Below, in pieces: positions 1 through 14,159 of a DNA stretch of 64,000 bases. Origin of the DNA: Bombus terrestris (taxonomy: Eukaryota; Arthropoda; Insecta; Hymenoptera; Apidae). The translations under genes and the position numbers were made by a program. The notes under the pieces were generated by a model that saw only the letters and a program-made list of their open reading frames with translations, did no database searches and was not told where the DNA came from. Within the stretch, counting starts at the first letter, position 1; each line of letters opens with the position of its first letter. The stretch is from the NCBI RefSeq assembly GCF_910591885.1, contig NC_063274.1, positions 2,232,001 to 2,296,000 of the forward strand. The letters are read 5' to 3'.

Positions 1-3000
1 ACTTGTCGTCTCTTCTCATATGTATTTTTAAAAATCATTTTTATATTTATATCAATATAATAGCTTTATTGTATAATTTTTCAACTTTACTATTAAAAAG
101 ATACTATTTAAAATATTCTAATATTTTAAAAGCGTTTCTCAATGAACTTTCGAGCCTCCAAAGCTTCGAACTTCGTACGTTTCCGATGATCCTGTAATCA
201 AACGTAATATTGCGAAAGCAAAATCACGAAATTTATAAAAGAGAATACAACAGGTTTTATATTATACTTTTACGTAGATGGGAAGATGTAATTTAGTTAT
301 CTATACGTGCGCGTGTCATACGTATTTTTTAATTTATGCCCAAGGAAGTGGATATTAATTTTGGAGAAGTTAGAAACGCAAGAAAAGCGACGGGAGGAAC
401 GCGTAAGGAACGTGGCAGAAGATCATGAACGACTGCAGCGTGCGAATATATGTATAAATGGAATACCTATCAACGTTGAGATAAGAAATATGAAACAGGT
501 GTTGTATAAATAAAAGATCAGGGATCAACCGATCCTGAGATCGGATATATTTCAGCTTCAGACGATAAAAGCGACATATCGATATGTGAATATTTATTGC
601 ACATAACATTTATTCCACATAATATCGGGACATCGTCGATTTTAACAACGTATCGAATTTATTCCTGCTAATAATCGGTATTCGATCGACTGGCTTTCTT
701 GAAATAATTGCAGATATTAAGATGACTTTTTAAATCACCCAACGAAATCGTTCAAACTTACACCATTAGAGGGTATGTTGGGTTTATCATTTTACTTCCA
801 AAAAGGAGAACGCTAAGAAGGGAGAAGGAATATCGATGATCTGAATATGAGAAAACTTTCTTTCAGTATTCCAAATTGATACTCGAATTTCAAATAATAT
901 AAGCAATATTTTCTCATGTATTCATTCATAATTACGTACTAAATAACACCAGCTGGCTTAACATTAAAGATCCTTCGACACACTTGAATCTTTAATGAAA
1001 ACACACGTGAAAGGAAAATCCAATATCCTCGCTATCAAAGCACAGGGAGTAGCTAAATTCCAAGGAAAATTGCATAAATATGAACGGAAGGAGGGGAACG
1101 TGTTCGCACTGTCTTTCCCCGGAAGTTATTTGCTCGACGGATCGACGTCAATACAAGGGAAACAAGAGTCTCGACAGGCACTCGAGCGATCAAATGTCCT
1201 TCCGACATGCCCACCAGCTACATGGAAGGACTTTCCTGTTGGCTTCAGGGCGTGTTAGTGACGTGTGACGTCTAAATTCCTCCACTAAATTACCGAGACC
1301 ACCGAAGCTTTCTCTTTGTGTCTTTCATCCTCTTCCTCTCTTCCGCTGTTCGTCCATCTTTCACTCTCTTCGTTTCTCTTTGTTCTCCTTCCTTCGCGTC
1401 TTCGTCTCTTCTTTCGGTTTCCTTTCTCTTCCTCTTCCCTTTTTCTTCGTCAATAAAAGGTTGGCGGAATCCTCGCCATGGGAGCAGGAACAACCACTTG
1501 GCGGAAGTCGATCCGTCACGTCGGCTTTACGAAGCCCGTGCTTCGTAACTGAAACGCGGTTAATCTGTTAGAAAAGCAATTCTCAGAAGCGTGCGGTGCA
1601 TCGAGTCGAGAAAACGTTGCGCCGCTCGTTCTTTCCTAAGCTCGATCGACGCCCCACTGTGGATTACTAAATCTGCTTGGGAACACGACGCTGAACGATT
1701 CATGGGTTCGTTTCCTCCTCTGCTGATCCTTCCTAGTCCTTCGTATATTTAGTCATTCAGTTCCCTCAGCGTCTAATGCTTCTTATAAATTTTACTGTAG
1801 ATTAGGATTATCGTATTTATCGCGTAATCGTAATCTTAGGTAGTTAAAATTCTATTAAATTTAAAGGAACATTTGTCGAATACTAGTTTTATAAAATCAA
1901 ATATTATATTATCGTTACTATTACGTTACTTCATATTTGACTTATTAATTTGCAAAATTTTAAATTCCCAATATATCATACAGTTATAATTAGAACACAA
2001 TGTTCTTAATTAGAATTTAATTATACAATGCACTACACAGTATATTCGCATCACGTGAATGTAAAACTGGTTCAAGTCGTTATATTCCCATTACATTCGT
2101 ATGAATATAGTAATGAAGTCGTTGCTACCGACTGGAAGAGTTCAAACATTATTTCTAAATAGCATAAACTGAAAATTACAGCAAACACGTACTAGAAATC
2201 ATTTGCTATGCAAATTAAAATCTCCGCCCCTCCATTGTTCAAAGGAAACAAAGATTTATACAACGTAATGAAAGTACAGAAAAACTGTTAAAGAATTCAC
2301 GAGTTCATTAATACCAGAAAGCAAGTTTCGTCGCGATTAAAGCGTCACATACGATATGTTTCATTTCGTCACGTTCCAATTAATCCTTCGCTCTTTCTCT
2401 TTTCCTCTTTTTTTACTTCCCTTCCTCTTTCTTTTTTCCTTTAACAGCCTAACCGTTTGCCTAATGGTAACGAGCATTTCTGGCTAAAAATCTTGGTTTA
2501 GACACGCCACGATGTATATGCCCACGTGTAAATATGGAGGAAATCCTAGTTCCATATATTGTTCGAGTAAGAGCTCTCGAGGTGATGAGAGTCATTACAA
2601 AAGATGAGACGGTCGTCTAATTTTAGAATGAACCTCAGTCGTTTCTATGAGTCTGCGTGACTGTAAAACAGGTATACGGACCAGATGCGACCTCAAATTA
2701 AAATTTTATCTCGCGATACTCGACGTATTTCGTTCTACTCAAACATTGATCCACCGTATCGTCGAGTTAAACGTTCGGAAGATGGTACAACAAACGGTTT
2801 TACAATTAATAGAATATTCTTCTATTATGTAAATGATTCGTATTAGTTTTTGAACGACGAGTAAAGTTGCTACAATAAGGATAATTACAATAATTGACCC
2901 AGCTTTCGCCAATCGGGGGTTAGTATTACAGTATTTCATATCTGAAAATTTCATTGCTAGATTTTTGAAAATTCTCCGCTTTAGATTCCGATAAATCGAA

Positions 3001-6000
3001 AACTAAAAATTCAGATTTCTTTCAAAGGTTAATGGTCCGTGTTTAAAAGTTAAAAAATGGAGAATCCAATGACGTCAAGTATGGAAAAATATATCTTGCA
3101 GAAATTTAGAATAATGATTTAATAGTAGAAAATAATAGAAAGTAGATTTAACAATGAGCTAGTAAAAGATAATTTTATCAGAAAATAGAACTGGGATAGC
3201 GGCTGGCGGAAATATAAATGTGGAGAGCTGAAATCAGATTCGAACCGCACGCAGTACATTTACATCGATTTTAGACATTGAAAGGTGTGACGAGGTAACT
3301 AGAAACGTTTAACTCGGTTATCAAGCGGCGTGTCTAGCTTCAGTTTCCTCTTTGTTGGGACCATTCGTGACCAGTGTATCACCATGCTGCGGTTACGAAT
3401 CAATATTGTCGACCTGTACCGCATTGTCACCACGTGTCTTTGCAATCAGTTGCTCGTTTTGTGCTTACTGTGTTCGCGGCTTTACAACTTTATCGTACAT
3501 TATACTATCACATCCGAACTATTGAAACAATCCGACGCACTTTTCTGTAACTAGTTGCCATAAATCCATTGTTCGTCGAAAAACAATGATCGTCTCGTGT
3601 TCAGCAACGATATTACTTGAACAAAAATACAGTTGCTAAATCAGAGATTAAATTAGATCGCGATAATAAAAAATCTGCAACTTTTATTTATAATATCGAT
3701 TTTTAATACTTCAAGATTGATTTACACAAATTATTAATTCTATCAAGTCATTAAGTCTTTACTATCATTATCATTACTACAACTTTAATTAATCGTTATT
3801 AAAAGATGAACCAATTTAAAATAACGAGCATCGTTTCTAAGGAATTCATCTTATTTCTGCATTTGGGTTAAATCAAAATCATTAGAATCGGAAAATCGCA
3901 TAAAATTATATTAATATCTCTTTATATACTACTTGTGACGATCATACCACATTTAGCACGGGATATATACGCTCGTCTATAGACATGCGATATTAAAAGT
4001 CATTAAAAGGTTCGTTCACTTTTGCATTCGTGTTTAAAACCGCGATACTTAAACGTCATTGTGAGTTTTACGAGTCTCGTAAATTGAAATTCTACGATCT
4101 GCACTATGTTAAAAGACATCCGATTGTCGGATAAACGTGTCACTCTCGCACAAGTTATCGCGCGGTAATTACATAAAAATTTAATAACCGTTCTTCATAA
4201 CATTCGTCATTCTATTGGAAATAACATTTTGCTGTGACCTTTCGATGGTGTTATTTGTACAAGCTCTTCGTGCAAGGAAATCTCTGTATTGAATCAAATC
4301 AGGAAATCATTCGATTACGCTTTTAATCTGCCTACATTATGGAATTTAGTCGGATTATTTAATTATTAAAACTTTTAATAATAACCTTCTTCGTGAATAG
4401 CTGGATTTAAAAATGATTATCTTAGCTAGTAATTAAATTCGTCGACGGTTTAATGAACATAACATTCTTGCCAAAATACGCAAGGTCCGGTTAAGATCCA
4501 TCTTGCATAGCACACTGAGCTATGTTCATTAAAACGCGAATGTGAATCGCTCGCTACGCGACGACTCTTCGAGCTGGACTTCTTGCAGTTGATTTAGAGA
4601 TATTTTAGTAAAATAAGGAAGATTTTCTCAAATGTTTCCGCGATAAGAGAATAGTTATGGATTTTCGGTGCTAGCAGAGATAGAAAATTGTAATTTGCAC
4701 CTTAAATACTTAACGCTACACTTAATTTTTAGAAGAGTATTTAAATTTTGACTTGTGATAAAATAAAATAATTCCCAGCCGTAAAGCATTTTTTGTATAA
4801 AATATCTCACTTCGTATTATTCTCGAAATTCGAATTACAACGGATAATCTATAATCTGGTTGTCGACGATTTAATTTTGCTGAAAGCAACGTACGTAGAG
4901 ATTAGAAGTGAAACAGAGTATAATAATCCTGTCTCCTATACGGTTTGACGCTTCTCTTTGCTATTTACCCTGAAAATCAGAACAAACGTACATCAGTATA
5001 AATTACATTATGGTTAAAACTTAAAATTATAATGTACCTATAATCCAGAATTACAATTATATTAACTGACAAGTAATTTAGCAACTATAATATTCAATAC
5101 TTTTCAAATATTTAAGTTTTAGATGTTTTAAACACGTGCTCTGTCTGAAATTACACACAAATTGTCACAAATCTACGAAATAACATTTTACTAAAATTTC
5201 GATCCATAACAGTAATTCGTACGATGCATTAATTCCACTCGTCTCCGTATTTTTGACAAAGTACGATTATTCGTCTATTCGACTTCTATAAGACTGATTA
5301 CGAAGACTGGAATATATACTCGGATTTAATAAGAGTAGGTGAATAACCTTCGTGCTGTTTTCTGTGCGCATCGATGCATGTCATCGAATTCACGTAACCA
5401 TGGATGATTATATTAAAATTAATTGCGTGCGACCGTTTCACGTTATCTTCTGTATTAAGCTTATCGTGACCAGCTTCGTGTTTCAGTTTTCTGGGTCGGT
5501 CGGTCCACGCGAGTCAATGGTCTTCGATCGAATTTTCATAAAGCTTGTATCGGTTTAATTGTCACGTTTCATGTCGATGCCCGGTACCCAACGAACCAAG
5601 TGTCTTCGATCGATTACATTTGCTCGTATGCGTTGCTTCTGCTTACACGAAAGTTCCATTTAAAAAGAAACGCGCGATGAATAGATCGACCAGCTTAATT
5701 TTATTTCGCCCTGGTTCGTTGCACTTCGTCGTATTTCGTTAGCCACCTTCGAAGCAATCTTTACGAACCAAGAAGAAAACCATTTATATTTTTGTCGTAT
5801 TAAGGAAGAAATTTACATTTTTTCGTATTATAACGAAGAAATTTTTTAGGATTTTTTATAGTTACAATTATACTTTTAAAATATTGATGCAAAAATGTAT
5901 AAATAAGAAATTTCATGTAAATTTATGTGTAGGAGAATTATGCATAAGATGCTGTATGAAAAGTTGATACTGTACCTAAACTGTACAACAAAAATGGGGA

Positions 6001-6118
6001 GTACGTAATTAAAATTGTCGATCAATTATATTTTAGAGAATATCATTGTATCGTCGAGAATTATGCTTTAGAAAATATCGCTGCATAAGTGCGTTATTAT
6101 GAAACTTCAATTAGATAT
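1..6118. other. Gene-free 5' region with pyrimidine tracts
   Basis: No exon or RNA gene can be supported. The region is AT-rich apart from a GC-richer block at about 995-1700. Pyrimidine-rich tracts lie at 1309-1450 and 2386-2442. The open frames over 995-1570 overlap in several frames and reflect low stop density rather than coding. It could be upstream intergenic DNA or the 5' intron of SLO2. Confidence 0.5.
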
Positions 6119-6468
6119 AATTCTAAAATTACTATATGAACCAACTTTGAACATCGATTTTGAAACATTGAGTTTATGGCAGGCAGAATTTGAAATGGCA
6201 TAAAATTATTATATGAGTGTAGATTAACGAAAATGTATGATGTAAAATAAAAAATGTAAGTTAAATATCGCAGCAATGATTTAACACATATTTTTTATTT
6301 TACAACATACATTTTCGTTAATCTACACTTGTATAATAATTTTATACCATTTGACATTCTACTTTCCATAAATTCAATGTTTCAAAATCGATGTTCGAAA
6401 TTGGTTCATATAGTAATTTTAAAATTATTAAATTACTATGTTAAATCATTGCAGCGATATTTAACTTG
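6119..6468. repeat. Large imperfect inverted repeat (hairpin) with permuted loop copy
   Basis: The left arm, about 6119-6258, is the reverse complement of about 6287-6426 with near 90% match by eye (for example GAACATCGATTTTGAAACATTG on the left). The segment between the arms, about 6259-6288, recurs inverted again at 6440-6468, outside the right arm, so the order is A-L-A'-L'. No transposase or clear terminal motif was seen. It may be a fold-back MITE or a local inverted duplication. Confidence 0.75.
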
Positions 6469-9400
6469 GCTGAGACACAGCTCTCATATTTTCCTCAGAA
6501 TTGCAATTTTGCAGGGTACATATTTTTAAGAAACTTCTATGCAGGTCGATAAACATTCGTGATGAGTTTAATATCGTAGGACACGGACCTAGAAAATCTG
6601 TCTCGAGACAGACCCCAGTTTATTGCATAACGCGGCAATAGACCCCAAGAGCGTCTGACAAACTGTATCACAGGTTTATTTGTATTCGTGCGTATCACGT
6701 AGATTTGATATTCTCAAGTTACGCGTTATATTTTCTTGTGTCTTGATTTCTTGATAAATTTTCATTTATCAAGACATGCCAAATTTTTATCAAATTTCTG
6801 TTTCCTTGTCTTAAACTTCGACAATTTTAAGTTTCGATATCTAACTGTATATTTTGAAAACCTTTTTTATTCGTCAGAGTAGAATTGTAATTTTTCTCTT
6901 TTATTAAGACGATTTGAATCTCCGCGAAAAAGATTATCTTGCAGTAAACAAATTATCATCACAATCGAGAGGCTTGTAACAAATGCGCAAACAAAATTTT
7001 TTTCTAATAGTCAGATTTTTATTAATTCGAAAAAATTATTTAAAAAAAAATTATAAAAAATATAGTATATCTTGATTCATAGACAGATTATTCCTTCGCT
7101 TTCCCAGAAAGCAACAAACATAAACAAGAATCGTGTTTTATTTTTCGTTTTTGATCGTATTTGTTAGAAATATCTTTACCTTTGTGCACAACCACTGGGT
7201 TGCTTTGAAGCACGCGTAATCTAAAAATCCACATTTCCCAACCGTCACGGTTACACAGTCGATGGTCAGGAAACTTTTTCAATGTTACATATGCTATTCC
7301 CGTATCTGTAGGGAAGTAAGTATAACGCTAGCATATGATCGATCAAAGGAGTAAAAATGTTTTACGGTCGCTTAGATGTTTTCGCGGTGCATACATTTTG
7401 AAGGTGTGAAATGCGCGAAGCTTCGATCATTCAAGTTATGCATTTCTATGGAATGTCACCGTACTGCAGTTTCCATATCGATCATTTTTGCCCGACAAGT
7501 TTAGAAAAGACGTATGAATTGATAAAATGTTGTATAAAAACTGGGATACACAACGTCACTGCCAGAAAGCGATTCTAAATATGAAAAAGAAAAAAGATCG
7601 AAATTACGTTCATTGATAAAAACGTTCATAAAGCAATTAGATTCGCGTTTTATTCATTTTTCAGCAAGCATATGTCAGCGGTAAATGTCTTGCTACATTT
7701 TTATACGTTTAAATTAGCTTCAGATCGTACTAGTGGAATCAAGAAATTTCAAAGTTTTCTACCATACACGTACAAATTTTCTATAGTACCTGCGCGTACA
7801 AATACATTCGCGAATCATTCTCTCAATGTCCATAGAAAGATATTGAAAATGATTGAAAACGAAACTTCAATATTGACCTCCATAAATTGTCGTTAACTGG
7901 TCATATCAGTCCTATAATGCTACCCACTCGATCGCTTGGTGTATTTCATTGAAGGTATATATAGACGAACAGTATTTCGCGATAGTTGTTGCAATGGCGT
8001 AGAGAACGTCTCATCTTAATAACAACGAAGCATTACCATTATCGTGTAACGCTTACGACACCCACTTGCGGCCATCCTCCAGCCTACTATTTTATTTGCA
8101 CACGACAGGGTGAAACGACGGTCGACCACGCCAGCACACGCAATCTGCGAACACGCATGATACCAACTGACGACGTTTTTCCCCTTTTTTAGTTCTCTCT
8201 CCGTGCAATAGTCGCGCAGATAACACGATGAAGATAACGGGCTGCTATTTCCGTAATTGGGTCTGCAAGGGAATGCGACACGACCCGATTGTACATACGT
8301 TCGACGAAGCAATGCGACAAAAGAAACGTTGAAAGGGGAGGAATAACGGGAAAACACGTCAACGAAGAAATTATCGAAGAAAAATTGCCTGTAATTCCGA
8401 TCGTGTGAACGTTATGCGTATTGGAAACTTTATCGCGTAAATCAAGATTGGAGCCAACTTCACGATCCTTTCAAGGCAGTGCTTCCCAATCTTCTTTCAA
8501 TCTCGACTCCCTTTTGCGATAGTTCCGGGTAGGTTCCATTTCTTCGATTGTATTTATAAAAATACAAATTTCCATAAACGTCTGTAACCCATTTATAATA
8601 TTACTTGGAACGTCTGTTTTACGATAATTTATCAATTAATAATATTAATAAGTTGACAATAATGTTTCGTCCGATAAGATAAACATCAGCATTCTCGTCG
8701 TTATGTCGTATATTATTTCTACGTACTTTGCGTTATCTTATTCGTTCGTATGTTCATTCCTTTTATTTCGTTGCGCAATAAAAACATTGGAGAGGGAAAT
8801 CAAGCGATGAAAAATAGAACCTACTTCTAACTAGGTCTACTTCGAACTCTAGATCCAACGTAGGCTCTACATTTAATGACACGATGGGCAATAGATGGTT
8901 GAAAAAGTGGACGAAGACATCAGAAAACTTGGAAGATCGATTATTGTGTCAAAAGTAGAAATTTTTGTTTGATTGCCGGAATTAACATCGTGTGTTGTAA
9001 ATTGAGCTTAACTAGCACTTTAAAGGGCCAATTAAATGGTCAATTGCGGAGTACATCTGCTATTAGATGTTTGATATCTATTTAATACTGCAACTCTCTG
9101 GATAATGATTACAATGGGCGATGCCAGTTGACGTAAAAAAAAAAAAATCATTACAAATGGTAGCTGTCTTATTGTTAGATCGATACATTGCATTACTCAG
9201 CAAAGTAGGCCTTTTTCTAGTGCTTTCCTTCTGTAAAATATTTATCGTTGTCTGGTTTGTAACTATGCATACGTGATACGGCATAGCTAATTTTCGATTC
9301 TTCCTTTGAAACTTCTTTTTGTATCTAGTACTGTTAGATATCCATTCTTTTAAAGGAAACTTCAGGTAATCGTTACGAAAGAATCTAACATAAAACCTAT

Positions 9401-11475
9401 AAACATTATAATTCTTTGATAAGTATATATCCATAAAAGTTACAGCCGTAAAAAGTCGGTTCATATTTCTGTTAATTTCATGGTTCGCGCGACAATATTT
9501 TGTTGAACAACCAAGATTTTTCACAGTTTTCTTCGTCGCAGCTTACGTTCAACTGGATTTGCACAAGGTATTACTTCTATATCCACCCTACACATAAATT
9601 TCCCGATAAGACCAAATGATCTTAAGTTAAAATTTAAGTCTTAGCGTAATATAAAACAAAAGTCGCGTATTTCGCTTAAATTATTCACTTGGATTAAAAC
9701 TTAAATCAAAAGTTGTACAATTTATATTAACTTGTGGCGGTGTGACGTCTTGCTAATTAATTTCTTTCATAGAAACAACGTATTCATATGAGATATCTTC
9801 TTATATCGTTTACCACGGTTTTTACGCGCTATACATTTTTACCCTTCGTACATTTTATAACGACGTTTTAATATTATTATCGAACATTAACATCGCAAAA
9901 TATTTTAATCGAAAGAAGCGAATTGACGGAAAACTATTTTTCCGCGTGTTGCAATATCGTAAACCCTTGACATTTAAATACTGGGCCAGAGTTTCGTGGG
10001 AGGGAAATAATCTCCTTAATGAAATTGGTCCATCGAATTTATACGCCTTTATCTTGTCACGTTATTTCAGTTCTGTTGATTTTAATTAACAATTGTGCAC
10101 GAAACTTGCTACGATAAAATCCTCAAATAACCCACCAATTTAATTCTATGGTTATATTAAGTAATCGATTAGCTCACAAATAAGAAATTTGAATTTACGT
10201 ATTCGATAAATTTATGCATATACAAATCGCGAACTGCCAAGCGAAGTAAAACCTGCGATATCTTTTATTAAAATACTATACACACGATCAATTTAATATT
10301 AATCCATTCTGCGATATGTTCGTTTGTATCATTTATGCATTTCCAATAATTCATGCCGTGTCTAATCCCTTCTACGTCCACATATGTGTTCGATCGGCAC
10401 ATAAATTATATTCGTACGTGATCGTAACAAACGGCTGCGTAAACTATCCATTTCTCATCGAAATGCAATAAAGAGACTAAGAATAGAGAGAAATGCGTCG
10501 AGGAAAGCGAACGAAGTTCGCTGTGAAACTATAATTCAGTCAATGCAGTGCAAGGTTGCGAAGTTTTATTTATCTGTATCGACATGTTACTAGTTTCTAT
10601 TTATAGAACGCTAAGACACACGTATATAATTAACCTATACGAGACAGACGATGAATGCACATTCGCAGAAAAGAATAATCGCACCACTGAAAAATTAATC
10701 GCGTGAGTCGTTACGGTCGATCGTGTCGCATTTTCATTTCTTCCGCCCTTTACTTTTCAATCATTAGAAATATATTTGTCGATTTTGATGCTTGTTAATC
10801 CTTCGATCATTATAAGCAGAAAGCGGCAAATTTTAATAGAAAACTGTATTTATTAAATTAAATATTATATTATATAGATATGAAAAGATACGATAAAAGA
10901 TCGTACGATACTCGCGCTGCTATCGGATTATCATTGCAACCCCTGATATTATGTCTTTCATTTTATACATATGCCGTATGTGAGTCATCCACATTTTCAA
11001 CTTATACGCTATATTATTCGTACGTATTCATATATTATTCAAAATTCCGTGGTCTCGCGTCTTTTAACTCGTTAAACGATCGATATTTTTGAATCCACTC
11101 GATGCATCGAGGATAAGCAACTATCCTTTCTTCTTTCATTAAACAATTTAAATTTCTACGAAGAGATTATTCCGCAAAGCATTATGCTTTATACGTTATC
11201 GAGCAAATTATAATTTCAAATACAATATAATTACATTTACGATACATCATTTTCGTATACTGTTAGGATACAATTTTTAAAAAACGATTAAGTAATATTA
11301 TATATATTTAAAAGTTTGAAAGGGAACTATTGAGGCATTGTTACATGATAAATCTTCCTCGTTGAGCTACGCGAATAATAGTTTTATCGGACTTCCATTG
11401 ATATTTGTCACTAAATTCTCTTACGTTATTCAACTCAGTTGCCTATCTTCGCATCTTCGAAGTTCTTTGTTTATA
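6469..11475. other. Gene-free stretch
   Basis: No exon, RNA gene or complete mobile element was recognised. A GC-richer patch lies at about 7990-8360, where frames on both strands stay open. A 148-codon minus-strand frame at 9078-9524 is listed separately. Confidence 0.45.
9078..9524 (-). other. 148-codon open frame of unknown status
   Basis: This is the longest open frame in the 5' 25 kb. The translation is basic and Asn/Lys/Tyr-rich, with no recognised domain, signal peptide or membrane segment. A run of 13 A in the + strand near 9136 lies within it and encodes four Phe in a row on the minus strand. A frame of this length can occur by chance in a window this size. A decayed repeat or a lineage-specific exon cannot be excluded. 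Confidence 0.12.
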
Positions 11476-11590
11476 TTAGGTTGTCCGAAAAGTTTCTTTC
11501 GTTTTATGAGGAAATAATAAACGCACAACGTTTTTTGTTTTATAGTATTTTGTCGAATTACGTAGGATCTATTTTATTCTATTGAGATAA
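11476..11590 (+). mobile_element. Mariner-family 5' end fragment
   Basis: It begins TTAGGTTGTCCGAAAAGT directly after a TA. Its first ~110 bp resemble the reverse complement of the right end of the complete mariner MITE at 52047-52221, sharing TTTCGTTTTAT, GCACAAC, TCGAATTACGTA and TTCTATTG-like blocks. No matching right end was found downstream, so it is truncated. Confidence 0.7.
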
Positions 11591-14159
11591 ATACCGCGAC
11601 ATTTCACAAACTTCACAATAGTATTGTTCACATGTTCACAAACACTAATAGTATTTTCTCTTAGATTTAGTTCCTAATCTGGATCGTTCGCACGTTACAA
11701 TTTGCCTGTTTGCAAAGTTTTCACGCGTACAAAAGTTTGATGAATGCAATTCAACGGTCGGCTGCATGCTGTTTCTGCCAGCGAATCATGTGATCGTTTA
11801 TCCGGCGGACACGACACTGAAACGTGTAAATTCAGCGCGCGATATAATTTAATCATGAGAAACGTGTGGATGTCGAAACACGATATTTTATATCTGGATA
11901 AAACGTCTCTTTGTGTACCGATCGTTTAATTGCATAACTGAATCTTGCGTCCCGTACATTCGTCGTGTGCGAACGTTGATTTCCGCCGATTAACAGTCAT
12001 GTTCATTCAGCTCTATTTGTTCAGAATCGCGCGGTGGAAAAATATTTTCACGGATATCTGAAAGTGTACCTTTTCCCCGATTTTGTTTTCACGTTCGTTG
12101 ATTTCATTTCACCGAACAATGTTTGCAGAAAGATTTTCCATCGTCGGATATACGGTAAATTAATTTCTGTCGATTTAATCGTTTGACATATCGTTTGTAG
12201 AATATTTCGACTTTTACTGTTTGACCGCTTCAACCCTTTGACGTCTGAACTATACGCGTAACTTTCTTTTATCACAAAGTTTCTTCCAGATATTTAGAAA
12301 CAAATCGAATAACATGTATTTCTATAAAGGTGGCAGCGAATATTTTGACTTCTCCTCTTTACCTCCTCAGCGGATGGAAGACGAGACGGGAATAGAATGT
12401 GGCGAATTAATATCGTCATTGCTAAATATTTGCGTAGGCGAGAGCAAATCGATACATTGCCGGGGGGATAACGTCGAAGGGAGCAACATAGCTAGAAACT
12501 TACTAATTGCAAGTCCTCGGCAAATTCCCAAAAGATGAAACATCGTTTAATTGACAATAGGATGGACGTTCTGTTAATAATTCGACTGTTCTTAATCTAA
12601 AAATGGCACGATGGATTGTACGGTAAACTAATACGACTTTCCTACGTAATAGAAATTTTGTTTCGACTTATTTTTAGACCTTAACCCAATAAGGACCAAG
12701 TAACAGATTTATCGTCATACTTTAAGTTTTATAAGATTGTAGAAATGTGTAAGAAAGAGTGGTGAAAATTGAGCATATCTTTAGGATTCCGTTCAATAGA
12801 CGTAATGTTAATTATCAGAATGCAAATAATGTAAATCAAGAGAAAAAATTTGCAAATAAAATGTTACGTTAACGCGAATGTTGACTTTTGAAGTTATGTT
12901 TTTTATTAAAAATATTTTGTACAATTTCGTGCACAAATGTGAAACTAACAAGTTTGACATTTGAATATGATTTTGTACGCGTATCAAATTCTAGTAAACC
13001 ACCTGTTGCATTGTTTATACGGAAGATTTAATTTACATTTTTATGAACCAAGTAAATAATTTTCATGAAAAATAATAAAATGAATTTTTATGGACTGCTA
13101 AAGACGAATAAACTCCATAAAATATTGTCAGACATTTTAACACGTTCACAGATATTTACCTGCAAACCAAGTTAAAGCTGAAATAATAACAAAAGTATTT
13201 TCATTGCTATTTTTATTGCTATTTCATTTTAATCAATTTCATTTTTAGGTCATTCCAAGACTTCACTGGCAAATACAATAACACAAGTGAGCAAATAAAT
13301 ATTCAATCAGTCCATCATAGAACAATTTAATTAATTAAATAAAAAACGATTATATGGTAAACTATGACTTACACTTAGTCTTTTTTTCGCTTATTCTGTC
13401 ATCCATATTTCTATAATCTTCTTTTCCATATTGGTCACCGAAATAGTTTACTGCTACCAACGTAATAGAAAATGTTTAAATTAAAATTCTCATATATAAA
13501 AATACTAATTTTTAATTTATTTTTGTCCGCTTTAAATAACTTATCGTTTTACGTGCTCTCCTCACACATCGAGGTCATCTGCCTCTTTCATGATTCTATA
13601 TTAACACATGATTGGTCTGGCGCATCAATTGGTGCCATAACTGAAGTGGCTTCGCGTGAAATAATTACATTGCGATCTGTGAATATCGCAAGCGTTTAAG
13701 CCTTTGTACAGAATTGCACAACTGCAATGTTCTAGAAAATACGTGATATCATCGTACTATGATAATGTAAAACCTACTTTTTACGTCACTTTTATCGATG
13801 AAACGTGAAACAGAAAGAAATGTTGCTGTTTAAACAAATTTGGAAACATTTATCTTTTTTTTTTCTTTACAAAAGGAGACATTCCTTTCACAAACTTTCA
13901 CTGTAAGAATACGTTAACGTTTTTGGTTGATCAAATCCTAAAAATTCTTTTAATATCAAAGAGTTAAACTTCCTGTTCTCGACACGAACAAGTCATCCAA
14001 CCTTTACGTTTCCATTGTCCACGAACGTTATTCTTAGCTTTGCTCGCAACCACGCAGAATTCAATTGCCCTATCCAAACACAGCACCGATTCCAGACCAC
14101 AAATCAAATCCCCAAATTACTACAACCACGTGGAACAACAGCAGTAAAATTGCTGGCCG
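11591..14159. other. Gene-free stretch
   Basis: Apart from the weak candidate exon near 12.4 kb, no exon, RNA gene or repeat can be supported. From 12540 to 13900 the sequence is very AT-rich. Confidence 0.45.
12362..12538 (+). other. Candidate upstream exon (weak)
   Basis: A strong pyrimidine tract ending cctcctcag at 12370 is followed by an in-frame ATG (12374) and an open frame beginning MEDETGIECGELIS that runs to a stop at 12536. No convincing GT donor in the right phase for SLO2 was seen. It could be a 5' exon of SLO2 or chance. Confidence 0.15.

Noticed and set aside
1290..1548. Frames rich in Ser/Phe/Leu or Arg/Lys/Glu
   Set aside because: They are translations of the pyrimidine tract at 1309-1450 on either strand.
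3229..3310. tRNA B-box-like GGTTCGAATC on the minus strand near 3240
   Set aside because: The flanking bases do not form a T stem or acceptor stem and no A box lies at the right distance.
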